The position numbers and the translations under genes were made by a program. Of a stretch of 64,000 nt of DNA, positions 47,755-58,273 are shown piece after piece. Each line of letters opens with the position of its first letter. Positions within the stretch are counted from its first letter, which is position 1. The stretch is taken from positions 4,216,001-4,280,000 of the forward strand of contig NC_133121.1 of assembly GCF_033568475.1 (NCBI RefSeq), read 5' to 3'. The DNA is from Henckelia pumila. Taxonomy: Eukaryota > Streptophyta > Magnoliopsida > Lamiales > Gesneriaceae. The notes below the pieces were generated by a model that saw nothing but the letters and a program-made list of their open reading frames with translations, was not told the DNA's origin and did not search any database.

Positions 47755-48381
47755 TGTAGTAGCCCGTAACCAAAATCAGTAATTAAGAAATTAATCATAA
47801 TTACTTGAGTAGAGTTCGAAAGCTCCGAAGGTGAGTTCGGAAGCTCCGATCGGGATCGGAAGCTCCGAACAGGATCGGAAACTCCGATCAATATTACGTC
47901 AGGCATGACGTGTGGCGAGATCGGAAGCTCCGATCAGGACCGGAAGCTCCGATCACCTCTATCCGGAGTCAACAAGTGATATTTTGACACGTGGCAGATC
48001 AGGATCTTCGGAAGCCCCGATGGCAGGATCGGACGTTCCGATCGAGGTTCGGACGTTCCGATCAAGGATCGGAAGTTCCGATCGTTGTCTATAAATAGAA
48101 GGCCGAGACTTCACTTTCATTTGCCAATTCCGAATTCTCCTTTCCTTTCTAGTCCTTTTGGAGTTGTTCTAGTCTTCTTAGGCTTGGTCCGAAGGTCGGC
48201 AAGGCGTTCGGTAGTCGTAGCGGAGTTGTGCCCAAGTTCTGGAGGCATCGACATCAAAGGGCTAACGATAGACGAAGGTATAGCTTTTGCTTCCTATAAA
48301 TATTTAGGAGTATGCAATAGCTTAGTTAAGGCTTTTAGAGCACTTTAATGATAGTAGGTGATCCGGGTAAAGGTCACTACA
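47755..48381 (+). repeat. 3' LTR of the Gypsy element
   Basis: 627 bp, matching 42512-43138. The purine run AAGTGGGGGAGAA (47742-47754) directly before it is the polypurine tract. Palindrome array 47815-48082; TATA box 48089-48098. Confidence 0.95.
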
Positions 48382-48491
48382 TAATACATCAACATCACAA
48401 TCAAATATTTCAAAATATAGCTTTACTTTTTGAATCTATTAAAATTTAGAACGTCTCTCTTGCATATCACGAAAATCATCAACAAGTGAAT

Positions 48492-50865
48492 CTATACTGA
48501 ACTTTTAGCAATTTTCTTCTCAATATATACTAGCAAACTGTCATTAAGAAATTCATCTTCCATCTTATTACGGAGCGTAGTCTTGACTATACTCATAGCA
48601 GAAAATGATCGCTCTGTGGTAGCCGTAGAAACTGGAAGTATGAGAATAAGTGTTATTACTCTAAACACAAGCGGGTAGATTTCTGACTTTCTAGTTTTCA
48701 CCAACCATTGGCATAAATCAGAAATAGTTGTCAATGCTCTAAAATCAGGAAGTTGTCGCACATGATCAAAATGCTCAAATTGGATTCTCAATTGTAGCAT
48801 CTCATGTTCTTCAAAGTCTTTTGGATAAAACTTTTGTACCAATCTGCAAATATCATCAATTTTGAATGAACTGTGCATCTCCCTTGGATCTAATGCCGAG
48901 CTAAGAATAATCAACTCCACTGTGTTGTCATTGAATTTGCAGTTCAATTCTTGTAATTGAGAGTCTATCACTGCATTAAAAATATCAACTTTGTAACGAT
49001 GCTCAACTGTAATTTCTTCTTGTTGATGGCGAGCTCTTCCTCTTCTTGCAATATATTGAGCATTAAAATCTGGCATTGGAATATTGACTGCTTGACAGAA
49101 AGATTTTACATTTGCAACCAATTCATCCCATCCATCATCTCTCAATTTCTGAATGAGCAACTTAGTAGATGAAACGAGATACATTGCATTCAAAATATCT
49201 TGAGACTGAAGTTGCAAAGCTTGACAAAGAAAATTAGAAATCTCCAAAATCTTCCTCATAAGATGCAAAATAAAGACAAATTCAAAAGAAGTCAAGATCT
49301 CATATGCTGCATCAGCATCTCCACGTTGAGAAAGTGTAGTTCCATCCTCAATGATATTCAATAAAACTTCACATGTTGCACTAAACATCTTTATCAAACT
49401 AGATATAGATTTCAAATGAAAACTCCAACGAGTATCACCTGCCCTTTGTAAAGAACCAATTTGATTAAGTCCTTTACCACTTTCAAGCTCATTAATATTA
49501 AGTAAATGAGCAATATTCGAGGCATGAGCGGCTTTTAATTGGTCATTACGCTTACATGAGGCACCAACAATATTGACAATAGAGCTTAACTTAGTAAAAA
49601 AATGATGGACAGAGATAATTTCCTTCGACGCAGTAACTAGTGCCAATTGCAAACGATGTGCAAAACAATGAACATAGTAAGCATAAGGGCATTCACCTAA
49701 AATTAAAGCTTGCAATCCATTCCATTCACCACGCATCTTACTTGCACCGTCATAACCTTGCCCTCGAATATTTTGAACATCAAGAGTATGGCGAGATAGG
49801 ACAGAAAAGATACATTCTTTCAATGTTGATGCAACCGTATCTTTAACATGAACAATTCCAAAAAAGCGCTCTTGCACATAACCATCTTTGTCAACAAACC
49901 TCAAGACAATTGACATTTGCTCTTTTTTAGATTCATCTCGAGCTTCATCAACTATGATACAAAATTTTGCATCACCAATTTCTTCTCGAATGGCATTCTT
50001 GACTCTAGCTGCCAAGACTTGCAAAATTTGCTTTTGTGTTGTTGGTGACGTATAAGATGCATTTCGTGGAGCTTTGACCAAAACTTCTGCTATTTTGTCA
50101 TTGTAAGATGCTATGAAACTCAGTAGTTCTAAAAAAATAACCTCGATTCGTTGATGATATAGACTCATCATGACCTCTGAAAGAACATCCTTGAAATGCA
50201 AGCCATCTAGTTGTCTCGATTGAAACTTTCAAGCGAAGTCTGTTTTCTGAAACTTCTTGAGATGTGAATTTCTCAAAACTTTGTACAATATGTATTTGTT
50301 GATTCATGAGATCTTCACATGCTTTCTCAGCATTTCGATGAGGTGAAGTGAGATCTTTTCCGATATGTGCCAAAAATGCACAATTTTTCCCATCTCTTAC
50401 CTTCTTCCATGAATTAAACCCATTAATAGTAAATGCATCTAATCCAGAAGGTCTGTCTTGAGCATGAAATACATAGCATGGTAAACAAAATGCAGCATCT
50501 GCAGTAGGAGAATATTCCAACCAATATGGGAATAACTTAAATCACGATGCCTGAAAACTAAGAGGATGTTTTCCTCCGGACTTCGGATATTGTGAAAGCA
50601 TACATTGATATGGACCAGCGTTAATATAAGTTCTTCTAACTTCATCACGCTTTTCAATGGGGTACTCCCATATTTGCGGTCTCAATCCTGGATCACGTAC
50701 TAATGATTGAATATCAAATCTCTCGTTGATTTCAACTCTTAAAGATTTTGCAGGGCGACTTTCAAAATTCAAATGATCGATATCAGTAGTTATATTTGAT
50801 TGAGATGATTGAATATCATCGTTCTTTCTTTTGAAGAATGCATCAATTGTCTGTGGTTTTTTCAT
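48492..50865 (-). pseudogene. hAT transposase (TTF-type zinc finger, DUF4371, hAT dimerisation), broken
   Basis: The ATG at 50865 directly follows a TTTTTTGCAG acceptor, so a 5' UTR intron is likely, with a matching donor near 51650. Order: KKPQTIDAFFKRK N-terminus; TTF-type zinc finger with FCLPCYVF and HRNAEKAC; a DUF4371-like central domain (ESKKEQMSIVLRFVD, GQGYDGASKMRGEWNG, VHCFAHRLQLALV); and the C-terminal dimerisation segment TATTERSFSAMSIVKT...LRNKMEDEFLNDSL. The gene is broken by TGA at 50542-50544, where tryptophan is expected (QAS-W-FK), and by a one-base frame change in a T7 run near 50125. From 50201 to 48492 the frame is open for 569 codons. Such ZMYM1-like proteins are a common plant hAT type. 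Confidence 0.9.
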
Positions 50866-52214
50866 CTGCAAAAAAGATTGATCAAGTTTGATAAATAATC
50901 ATACTTTAGTTTATTCAAAGAATACACCGCCACTACATCTCCTTGACAAGAATCACCCACTCATTCAAAATTTCTACAGAATATAAATATAAGTTATATA
51001 ACATACTCTATACTAATTAAAGAAACATATGGCCAAGAATCTTGAACAAAGAAAACACACTGTCACCATAAACATTCATTAAAGCAACAAAAAAAATGAA
51101 TTAAAAAAAAGAAAAAAAACTAAACTAAGAGACACGGAAATAGAATAAAAAAATCCCTTCCCCAAAAACTCAAAATTCAAGAACCTGTATCTCAATTCAC
51201 GATTTTAATGTGAATATCATAAACAAGAAAAGAAAACACTACCATTCACATAAAAAACAATATTTCGAAAAAAAAAATCATTTTTTACTAAATAGGATCA
51301 TCAAAATACACATAAAGAAGGATTATTTATCAAATTTGCCCATATTATAAATAAAAAAACAGAGTGAAATCAGGGGTTTTTTTATGCCAAGTCTAAACAA
51401 CAAAATTTTCCCATTCCTATCAAATTCAGATTGTTTAGTTTAGTACCTAACAATTAACATTGTATAATCTCAATTCTCATCATATATTTTAATTTACAAA
51501 TGAATTAAAAAAATCCAATAAAAAGATCCACAAATTAAAAATATATGCTCTCAAAAACCAAAACCTAATTTTTGGAGGGAAAATGACTAAAAATACACAA
51601 TATGAAGAAAAAATACACGTAAGAAAAGCTGAAATCAATTTTGAAATTACCTTGAACGAGTGATATGTTTTGGTCGGTCACTGGTTAGTGGTTAGACGAG
51701 CTGGAGAATTAAAAAGAGGAAAAATGAATCAAGAACAAAAAAGTGAGTAAAAGACAAAGCCGATGTGAATTAAAAATAATCTTACTTTATTGGGGGAACA
51801 AATTAAACAAATGCATTTTATACTAAAAAAATATTTATACAATTGGAACTTGGAAGAGTGGGGCACGGCCCAATTAAAAACTACCCATTAACAAAACCAA
51901 TATAATCAATATATACTAATAAATAAAAAAAAAATTGGGGGGGTGGGGGGGTTGGGGGCAAGAGCATAGGTGCCTCCGCCCCTGGGGGAGATCTACTCCC
52001 TGTACATGCATAGCCATTACATTGGACGAAAAAGTTGGACGATTCCTGCATGTGTAACATATATAGTTATTTTCATGTTAATTATTTTTTGAAAATACAA
52101 ATACAATCTTGATATAAATTAAAAAGATATGAAATAACTGCTCGTACTATGGATGATCACTTAAGCATGGACTCGAGATAAGTAATAGACGGGACTTAAG
52201 CATAGACTTGAGAG

Positions 52215-52389
52215 TCTAGGGCTGAGATACCGAACCAAAATACCGACTTTTTAGGATATCGTACCGAAATTTTTTCGATATATATACATTTTTTTGGTAT
52301 ATCGAAATTTTTTTCGGTATCCATACGATATTGGTATGAATTTTTTTCATACCAATATTTTTGATACGGTATACCGAAAACCAACCCCT
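52215..52389. repeat. Dispersed repeat with CGGTATACCGAAA-type inverted modules
   Basis: ATACCGAACCAAAATACCG at the left and CGGTATACCGAAAACC at the right, with several inner GGTAT/ATACC inversions. This has the look of a MITE-like plant repeat. TSD not established. Confidence 0.5.
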
Positions 52390-52439
52390 ACTTGAGACAT
52401 GCTTATCTCGAGCAGAAGAATTACAAATGAAACCTCTAA

Positions 52440-52640
52440 ATCTACATAAATAAATTTGAAAAACTACCGTCAACCAGCGGAAATCGAACTCGAAACCAAT
52501 TGGTCTCAGGACCTCACCGTTAGTCATTGAGTTGAGGTCTCATCGGCTCATATTTAGTGGCGGAGCTACATGGTCCCGAAAGTAGGCGACCGCCCCCTGA
52601 AATTCTAAAAAATGTTAATTATATATATATAATATCTTTT
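52440..52640 (-). repeat. tRNA-derived SINE-like segment joined to a hAT-type fragment
   Basis: On the minus strand, TGACTAACGGTGAGGTCCTG and GGTTTCGAGTTCGATTTCC (52555-52475) resemble the Pol III A and B boxes of plant SINEs. Directly next to it on the plus strand, TGGCGGAGCTACATGG...GACCGCCCCCTGAAATT (from 52557) resembles the left end of the hAT element at 40372, truncated. Neither has resolved TSDs. The rest of 51993-53279 is AT-rich without a gene. Confidence 0.4.
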
Positions 52641-53279
52641 TAAAATACAAATTTTAATGAGTGATGCTACATGTACAACAAAATTTGTAAATCAAATATT
52701 ACGACATAAAAAATTCAATACAAGAATTTAATTTATCAAAATCTCAAGATACATTAAATACAAAATCTCGCGATAGCAAAATCTCACGATATTATTGTTG
52801 TAAATATCATTGTACACGATATTTGTTGTACCTTTAACAATTTTGAATTTTAATTGTGCAAGCTCCTCCTCAATAACAAAAGAGTCACGTCCATCTTGAC
52901 TATCACTGAAAAAGATCATCTTAACTAATATCGTTTTGAAAGATTTTATGAAGTAACAGATTTCTAGAGATCTAAACATATATCACTTTAACGGGATGAA
53001 CACAATTTTTTTGTCATGTATAGCATGTTTTGATCCATCAAATTCATTTTTTTTTTACTTATGATAAGAAAAATTATTTCAATTTGCTCATTTTTATCAT
53101 CTGATTTTTCTTTAATAGAGTTAGCGCATCTTGAGCACTAGCATCATACCTTTATTTGATATATGAAGTATCAATCAATTTTCTGATTTCGTAGAAATTA
53201 GCGAGATAGTTAAAATGATTGTTTAATAGAAAAAACATCAATTATTTCATTTGATATATTTACTTTGAAAATTGGCATT

Positions 53280-54680
53280 GTTTGGTGTTAGCTATGTTTC
53301 ATATGCATATTTTTACTGTTAGTTTTGCATGCATTCATATGTTTTTGTGGTTGTTTTAGTTAGTTTTAGCATCTTTAATTCATTTATTTGCATAATACTC
53401 CTCTTGATCTGTTTTGAAGGAAAACTTGGCATTATTTAGATTTTTGGACAGAAGGTTGCTCGCTCGAGCGAGAGGCAATGCCCGCTCGAGCGAGCTCAAG
53501 GTTGCAAGTTTGTTCCAGAAGGTTGCTCGCTCGAGCGAGAGGCTATGCTCGCTCGAGCAAGCTAGACGGGGCAAAAAGGATTTCGAGACAGAAGATGGCT
53601 CGCTCGAGCGAGAGGCTATGCCCGCTCGAGCGAGCCAGGTTGGAAAATTTATCTCCCGGACAGAGAACTGCTTGCACGAGCGAGACCCTATGCTCGCTCG
53701 AGCGAGAATCGCGCACAGAGTTTTTAAAAACGGAAAGTCTTACTCGGGAAGGATACCAACTTTTGAAAACCCTTGGGCATATAAATATGATTCTTATCAG
53801 CAGAATAAGGGTTGGAGATCAGATTTGAAGGCAAGAGGCGGCTATCACCATCAACTCGATTCTTCTTCTTCTTTTATTTTATTTTTGGATTTGATTATTG
53901 ATGTTTAGAGTAAAAAACTTTTGTTCTTAAATTATGTTTAACGTTGAGTAGTTTCTTTCTTTCGATCAAGGCCACGTGATTGGGCCAGACAGTTCATGTA
54001 AAAATTTGATTTGTTTATTTGAGATTTTCAGAATTGATTGAGTTTATTGATTATCAAATTTATCTTTGTCTTACAAATTTCCTGGCCAGTTGTTTGTTTG
54101 CTCGTTAATTGATTCCAAGTCGACAGAGGAGGTATCAAATTCGATCACTTTGATTTTCAACATAGTGTAAAACTGACTAGAAATAGAATTCGGTTTCAGT
54201 ATGCGGTTTAGGTGTTTACTGAATTTTCACAGTGATTTATGCATTCAAATTTGATTAGAATTACGAAAGATTAGTTCATCAATATTTGAATAGGTTTGAT
54301 TGTTCTAGAAATAGTCCTTCGAACAAATTAGGAAAATTCCCGTGAATTAAGATTAAGTCTGATATCTTAGATCAACTGCTTGTTGCATGAATTGTCAGGT
54401 ACCTACGTGACCCTTGATCGAACTTTTCCAAAATTTTAAGTAATCCAAAGTTTTCCAGCTGCGTTTTAATTAAATTGATTTTTATTGAAATTTTAATATT
54501 TAGTCTAAAATTTGAAATCATTATTTTTTAATTATTCTAGATTAAGTATAAATAAATATATTTTGGTAATCATACTTTTACAGTTCCTGTGGGTTCGACA
54601 TCCGGACTTTTGTCCACTTTATTATAATTTGATCTGGTTCGCTTGCCAGTAGAATTTATTCATACCGAAATAGCCGGTCA
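53280..54680 (+). repeat. 5' LTR of the Athila-type element (left boundary estimated)
   Basis: About 1.4 kb. It contains the CTCGCTCGAGCGAG array (53458-53708) and a TATA box TATAAATA at 53780-53787, followed by a long U5 or leader. The right boundary is fixed by the primer-binding site. Confidence 0.7.
53458..53708 (+). promoter_or_regulatory. Array of CTCGCTCGAGCGAG palindromes upstream of the Athila LTR TATA box
   Basis: Four tandem modules of about 70 bp start at 53458, 53525, 53598 and 53669. Each carries two palindromes about 15 bp apart, separated by AGGC(A/T)ATGC. Most palindromes are perfect; the ones near 53549 and 53669 have mutated. The TATA box lies about 70 bp further on. Same layout as the Copia and Gypsy arrays but a different motif. 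Confidence 0.8.
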
Positions 54681-54686
54681 AGTTTT

Positions 54687-54704
54687 TGGCGCCGTTGCCG
54701 GGGA
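54687..54704 (+). other. Primer-binding site of the Athila-type element
   Basis: TGGCGCCGTTGCCGGGGA, six bases after the LTR end. This is the tRNA-Asp-type site usual for Athila elements. Confidence 0.9.
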
Positions 54705-55452
54705 CTGTCTTTGATATCAGAATTTTTATTTCGCTTGAGTTTAGACTTTATTTATTTTCTAAATTTCTGACTAGAATTTCTTGGTGTCTTTCAGGTACCT
54801 TCTGTTGTGCATGCATAGCATTCGATCTAGGAAATTATTACCACTTGATTTGGAGATCGAACACACGCTTAACAGAATTTGAAAAGCCAAGAAAGCTATC
54901 AATCTTGAACTAGAGTCAGAATCTGAATCTGAAGTAGAGATGGCAGACAACCGCACTGTTTGGGATATCATCCGTCCGCCAACTGAAGGATATGGATCTA
55001 GCATAGTTCGCCCCGCTGTTGAGGCGAATACTTTTGAGCTGAAACCCTCTACTATTCAGCTAATTCAACTACAAGCTAGATTTGGGGGTACATCTGTGGA
55101 TGACCCCTACGCTCATCTGGAGCGTTTTCTGTCGATCTGCGACACGTTCAAGGTGAATGGGGTAACATCTGATGCAGTGCGACTGCGGTTATTCCCATTC
55201 TCCCTCCAAGGAGAAGCTGCTGAATGGCTAGATGATCTGCCTGCTGGTTCTATCACTACCTGGAACCAACTTGTTCAGACCTTTCTGAATAAGTATTTTC
55301 CCCCTACAAAGATGGCTAAACTGTTCTCCGATATCATCTCATTCAGGCAGAAGGAAGCTGAATCTTTACATGCTGCTTGGACCCAATTCAAAAAGATGTT
55401 GAGGATGTGTCCTCAACATAATCTTACTCAGAGCCAGCAGACTCAGACTTTC

Positions 55453-57716
55453 TGTAAGGCCCAAAAATATTAAGTTCTTAATGATGGGATTTAAGATTTA
55501 AATTCCGAATAAGAAAGAAAATATGAATTTAAGAATTTATGAAATTAGAGATTTCAATTTCGGGTCAAAAATATTTAATTTGAGGATTTTCGAATTTTAA
55601 GATTTTAATATCCGGAATTCTTAAATTAAAAGATTAAAAATATTTGAATTGATATTTATGAAATTTAAGATGTAATTCCAAGAGTATAAATATCAAGGAT
55701 TGAATTTGAGGATGAAATCCGAGCAAGATCCCATTTGCAAATATTGAATAGTTCAAGGACTAAAATACGATAAGGTCCGAAATAATTTAATTTTAATTCA
55801 AAAATATTTAATTTGAGAATATTTAGAGTTTAGAATTAAATTCTAATATTCTTAAATTATTTAGGATTGAAATTGAATTAAATCGCTTGTCCGGGGACTG
55901 AATTGTAATTAGACCAAAGGGAAAAGCATCAGAATTCCCAGCCAAGAACCGAGAGAGGAGGAGAAAAGGGGTTCCAAGCCATTTTGGCCTTTTTAAACTC
56001 CGATATCTTTTGATCCGTCCGGTAGAATTTTCGATTGAGCATATATTTACGATCACGGCTCCGAGTGCTACGTTTTGACGTAAGTTTTACGAAGTTCTAC
56101 CATGTTTAAATTTTAAGTTGTTGGTAGAATTACGATTTGATTGTATAAACATGTTCTAGCATATACAACGATAGCATATCTAAGACGGATCGAGAAAAGA
56201 TTGTCGTTTGGACATGTTTTCGATTTTTGAAAGAATTGTTGAAATTCTGAAAATATGGGGCTGTATATTTCGAAATTATATTGTGGAATTGGTGATGATA
56301 TATTGTTGAGATGGTGGTATTGATGATGCATATGCTTTTGGAATTTCCGATTTTGATCCGTTACGCCGCTGGTTCAAGATTTTGAATTGCTATGCATTAT
56401 GAATGTCTAGAGCTGATCTTTAAGCTTATTGTGGATGAATGGAATATGAAATTATGTTGAGAATGAAGATATGATGATATTTGAATCGAAAGATTTATCG
56501 GATTCGAATAGTTGCGACGTCGGTTTGAATTTCGATTGTATTAACAAGATTTGAACTGAATAAGCTTTAAAGAAACATCGATTCAAATTGGAAATTGATG
56601 TTTAGTTATGTTATAATATATTTCAGATTTGAATTGAAGATTATCGAAGTCGAATCGACGAGTTCGAGTTTGAATGACTCGAAGTGTTTAAGATTGAATC
56701 AAGAACACCTTCAATTAGCAAAGATTGAAATAAGCAGAATTTGATGACAAATTTGGACAGCTTGTAGTTGATCAAGAATTGACAGAGTGTCAGATATTTT
56801 AATCAGAATACAGGTATGAATAGACATTAATAAGATGGGCAGAATAACTCGAGATTGTTTCTGATTATCGAGTTGCCTAAAATCACATACCTGCATGTTT
56901 TCATATATGTTATTGTTTATGTTTACATAAATGGGATAGATTATTCAAGATAGATATCTTCTTAAATTTCCAGAATATTTATGTAAATGTTTACTTGTCT
57001 TCTTTGATTTATAGTATTTTCTGTATTGAACATGTTTTATGTATTACATGTGATACTTACAGATTTGTCGGTATCCTTGAGTGATTATATGCTCATATGA
57101 TTATATGATTGATGTGTTCAAGGTGTTTTATAGCATTTAATGCATACAGAACATGTTGCATTCATCTTGAACTCTAGCCTGAAAAGCACAGAGGGCAGAA
57201 TGGCCTAGAGTGCAGATGACGTTTGGAGAACTGTAGTGAGTGACATGGAATGTAGATTTACTTCCAGAGTCAGATGACTCATGGCACGAAATATAGATTT
57301 ATTTTCCAGAGCTAGATGACTCACTATAGTTGCACCAAAGTCAGGGGAATTGAGATCTTTAACCGACCACCGACTCTCCCAATCGAGGTGGTGTTAAATA
57401 TCTCAATTCCCCTGACTTTGGTGCAACTATAGTGAGTCATCTAGCTCTGGAAAATAAATCTATATTTCGTGTCATGAGTCATCTGACTCTGGAAGTAAAT
57501 CTACATTCCATGCCACTCACTACAGTTCTCCAAACGTCATCTACACTCTAGGCCATTCTGCCCTCTGTGCTTTTCAGGCTAGAGTTCAAGATGAATGCAA
57601 CATGTTCTGTATGCATTAAATGCTATAAAACACCTTAAACACATCAATTATATAATCATATGAGCATATAATCACTCAAGGATACCGATAAATCTGTAAG
57701 TATCACATGTAATACA
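55453..57716. mobile_element. 2264-bp LTR-like insertion in the Athila gag, TSD CTTTC
   Basis: It starts TGTAAGGCCC and ends GTAATACA (TG...CA) between CTTTC copies at 55448-55452 and 57717-57721. There is no coding region. The start resembles the solo LTR at 8308-9467, so this is probably a solo LTR or short LTR-derived element. Its last 677 bp form a large hairpin. Confidence 0.8.
57040..57716. repeat. Long inverted repeat: 317-bp arms, 43-bp loop
   Basis: The left arm 57040-57356 and the right arm 57400-57716 are reverse complements with only scattered substitutions and no net length difference. Examples are GTGATACTTACAGATTT at 57051 against AAATCTGTAAGTATCAC near 57690, and CACCAAAGTCAGGGG at 57333 against its inverse near 57410. 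The loop has a further CCACC/GGTGG pair. A transcript through it would fold into an almost perfect double-stranded stem. Confidence 0.93.
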
Positions 57717-58273
57717 CTTTCTACAATGGGGCTGATCAATCTGTCCGATCCATGTTGGATGCCGCTGCTAACGGAAGCCTATTCAGGAAGACACCAGCAG
57801 AGGCATGGGAAATCATTGAAAATATGGCTGAAAGCAACATTGGATGGCCAGATGCTAAAAAGGAGAGAAAAGCTGGAGTTCTAGAAGTCGACGCACTAAC
57901 ATCACTGAATGCCAAGATTGATGCTCTTACTCATCAGATGACAGCTATGCAGACATCTTCAGCCAGCCAAGTGCAAGTTCAACAGCCTGAAGAACAGCAA
58001 GTATTTGAAGTTGATGCTACAAACTTTATGGGGAATCAAGGGAGACAGCAGTACAATCCATATAGCAACACTTACAATCCTGGCTGGAAGAACCATCCAA
58101 ACTTCTCTTGGAAAGCTGCAGATCCTACAGCTAATACATCGAAGCCAGTCGAGAAGAAGCCTTCCTTTGAAGAAATTATGATGAAATATGTAGCTGGTAC
58201 TGAGACCCGTCTACAGAATCAGGAGGCAATGTTGCAGAATTTAGAGACACAGATGAGCCAGATAGCAACATAG

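Larger units (their letters stand above)
42512..48381 (+). mobile_element. Ty3/Gypsy retrotransposon (Tekay/Del-like chromovirus), 5870 bp
   Basis: Two 627-bp LTRs (42512-43138 and 47755-48381), TGTAGTAGCC...CACTACA. The flanks 42507-42511 and 48382-48386 are both TAATA. The order gag, protease, RT, RNase H, integrase marks Ty3/Gypsy, and the tail of integrase looks like a chromodomain. It lies inside the hAT element, so it is younger than that insertion. The LTRs differ at only a small number of positions by eye. Confidence 0.95.
42399..51984 (-). mobile_element. hAT DNA transposon, interrupted by a Gypsy element
   Basis: Left end CAGGGGCAGAGCCAGC; right end, reverse complement, CAGGGGCGGAGGCACC. 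The flanks 42391-42398 and 51985-51992 are both GGGGAGAT, a perfect 8-bp hAT duplication. Removing the nested Gypsy element and one TAATA copy leaves about 3.7 kb with a single transposase gene on the minus strand. The Gypsy element entered only 113 bp from the left terminus. The subterminal regions carry G-rich runs. Confidence 0.93.
54940..58270 (+). pseudogene. gag of the Athila-type element, split by an insertion
   Basis: The 5' part (54940-55452) starts MADNRTVWDIIRPP and has QLIQLQARFGG, LRLFPFSLQGEAAEWL and FLNKYFPP, the standard plant Gypsy gag core. The 3' part (57722-58270) continues in frame once the insertion and one CTTTC copy are removed (QTF-YNGADQSVRSML). The usual GNQGRQQYNPYSNTYNPGW and NPNFSW-like motif follows. 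TAG at 58271-58273 stands where glutamine is expected (QIAT-Q-LSTRPAG). No CCHC knuckle was seen. Confidence 0.9.

Noticed and set aside
53414..53908. 164-codon open frame with LARARGNAR-type repeats
   Set aside because: Translation of the CTCGCTCGAGCGAG array upstream of the TATA box; not conserved with any protein I know.
57040..57716. Fold-back DNA transposon as an independent insertion
   Set aside because: No duplication flanks 57040; the TSD belongs to the larger 55453-57716 unit.
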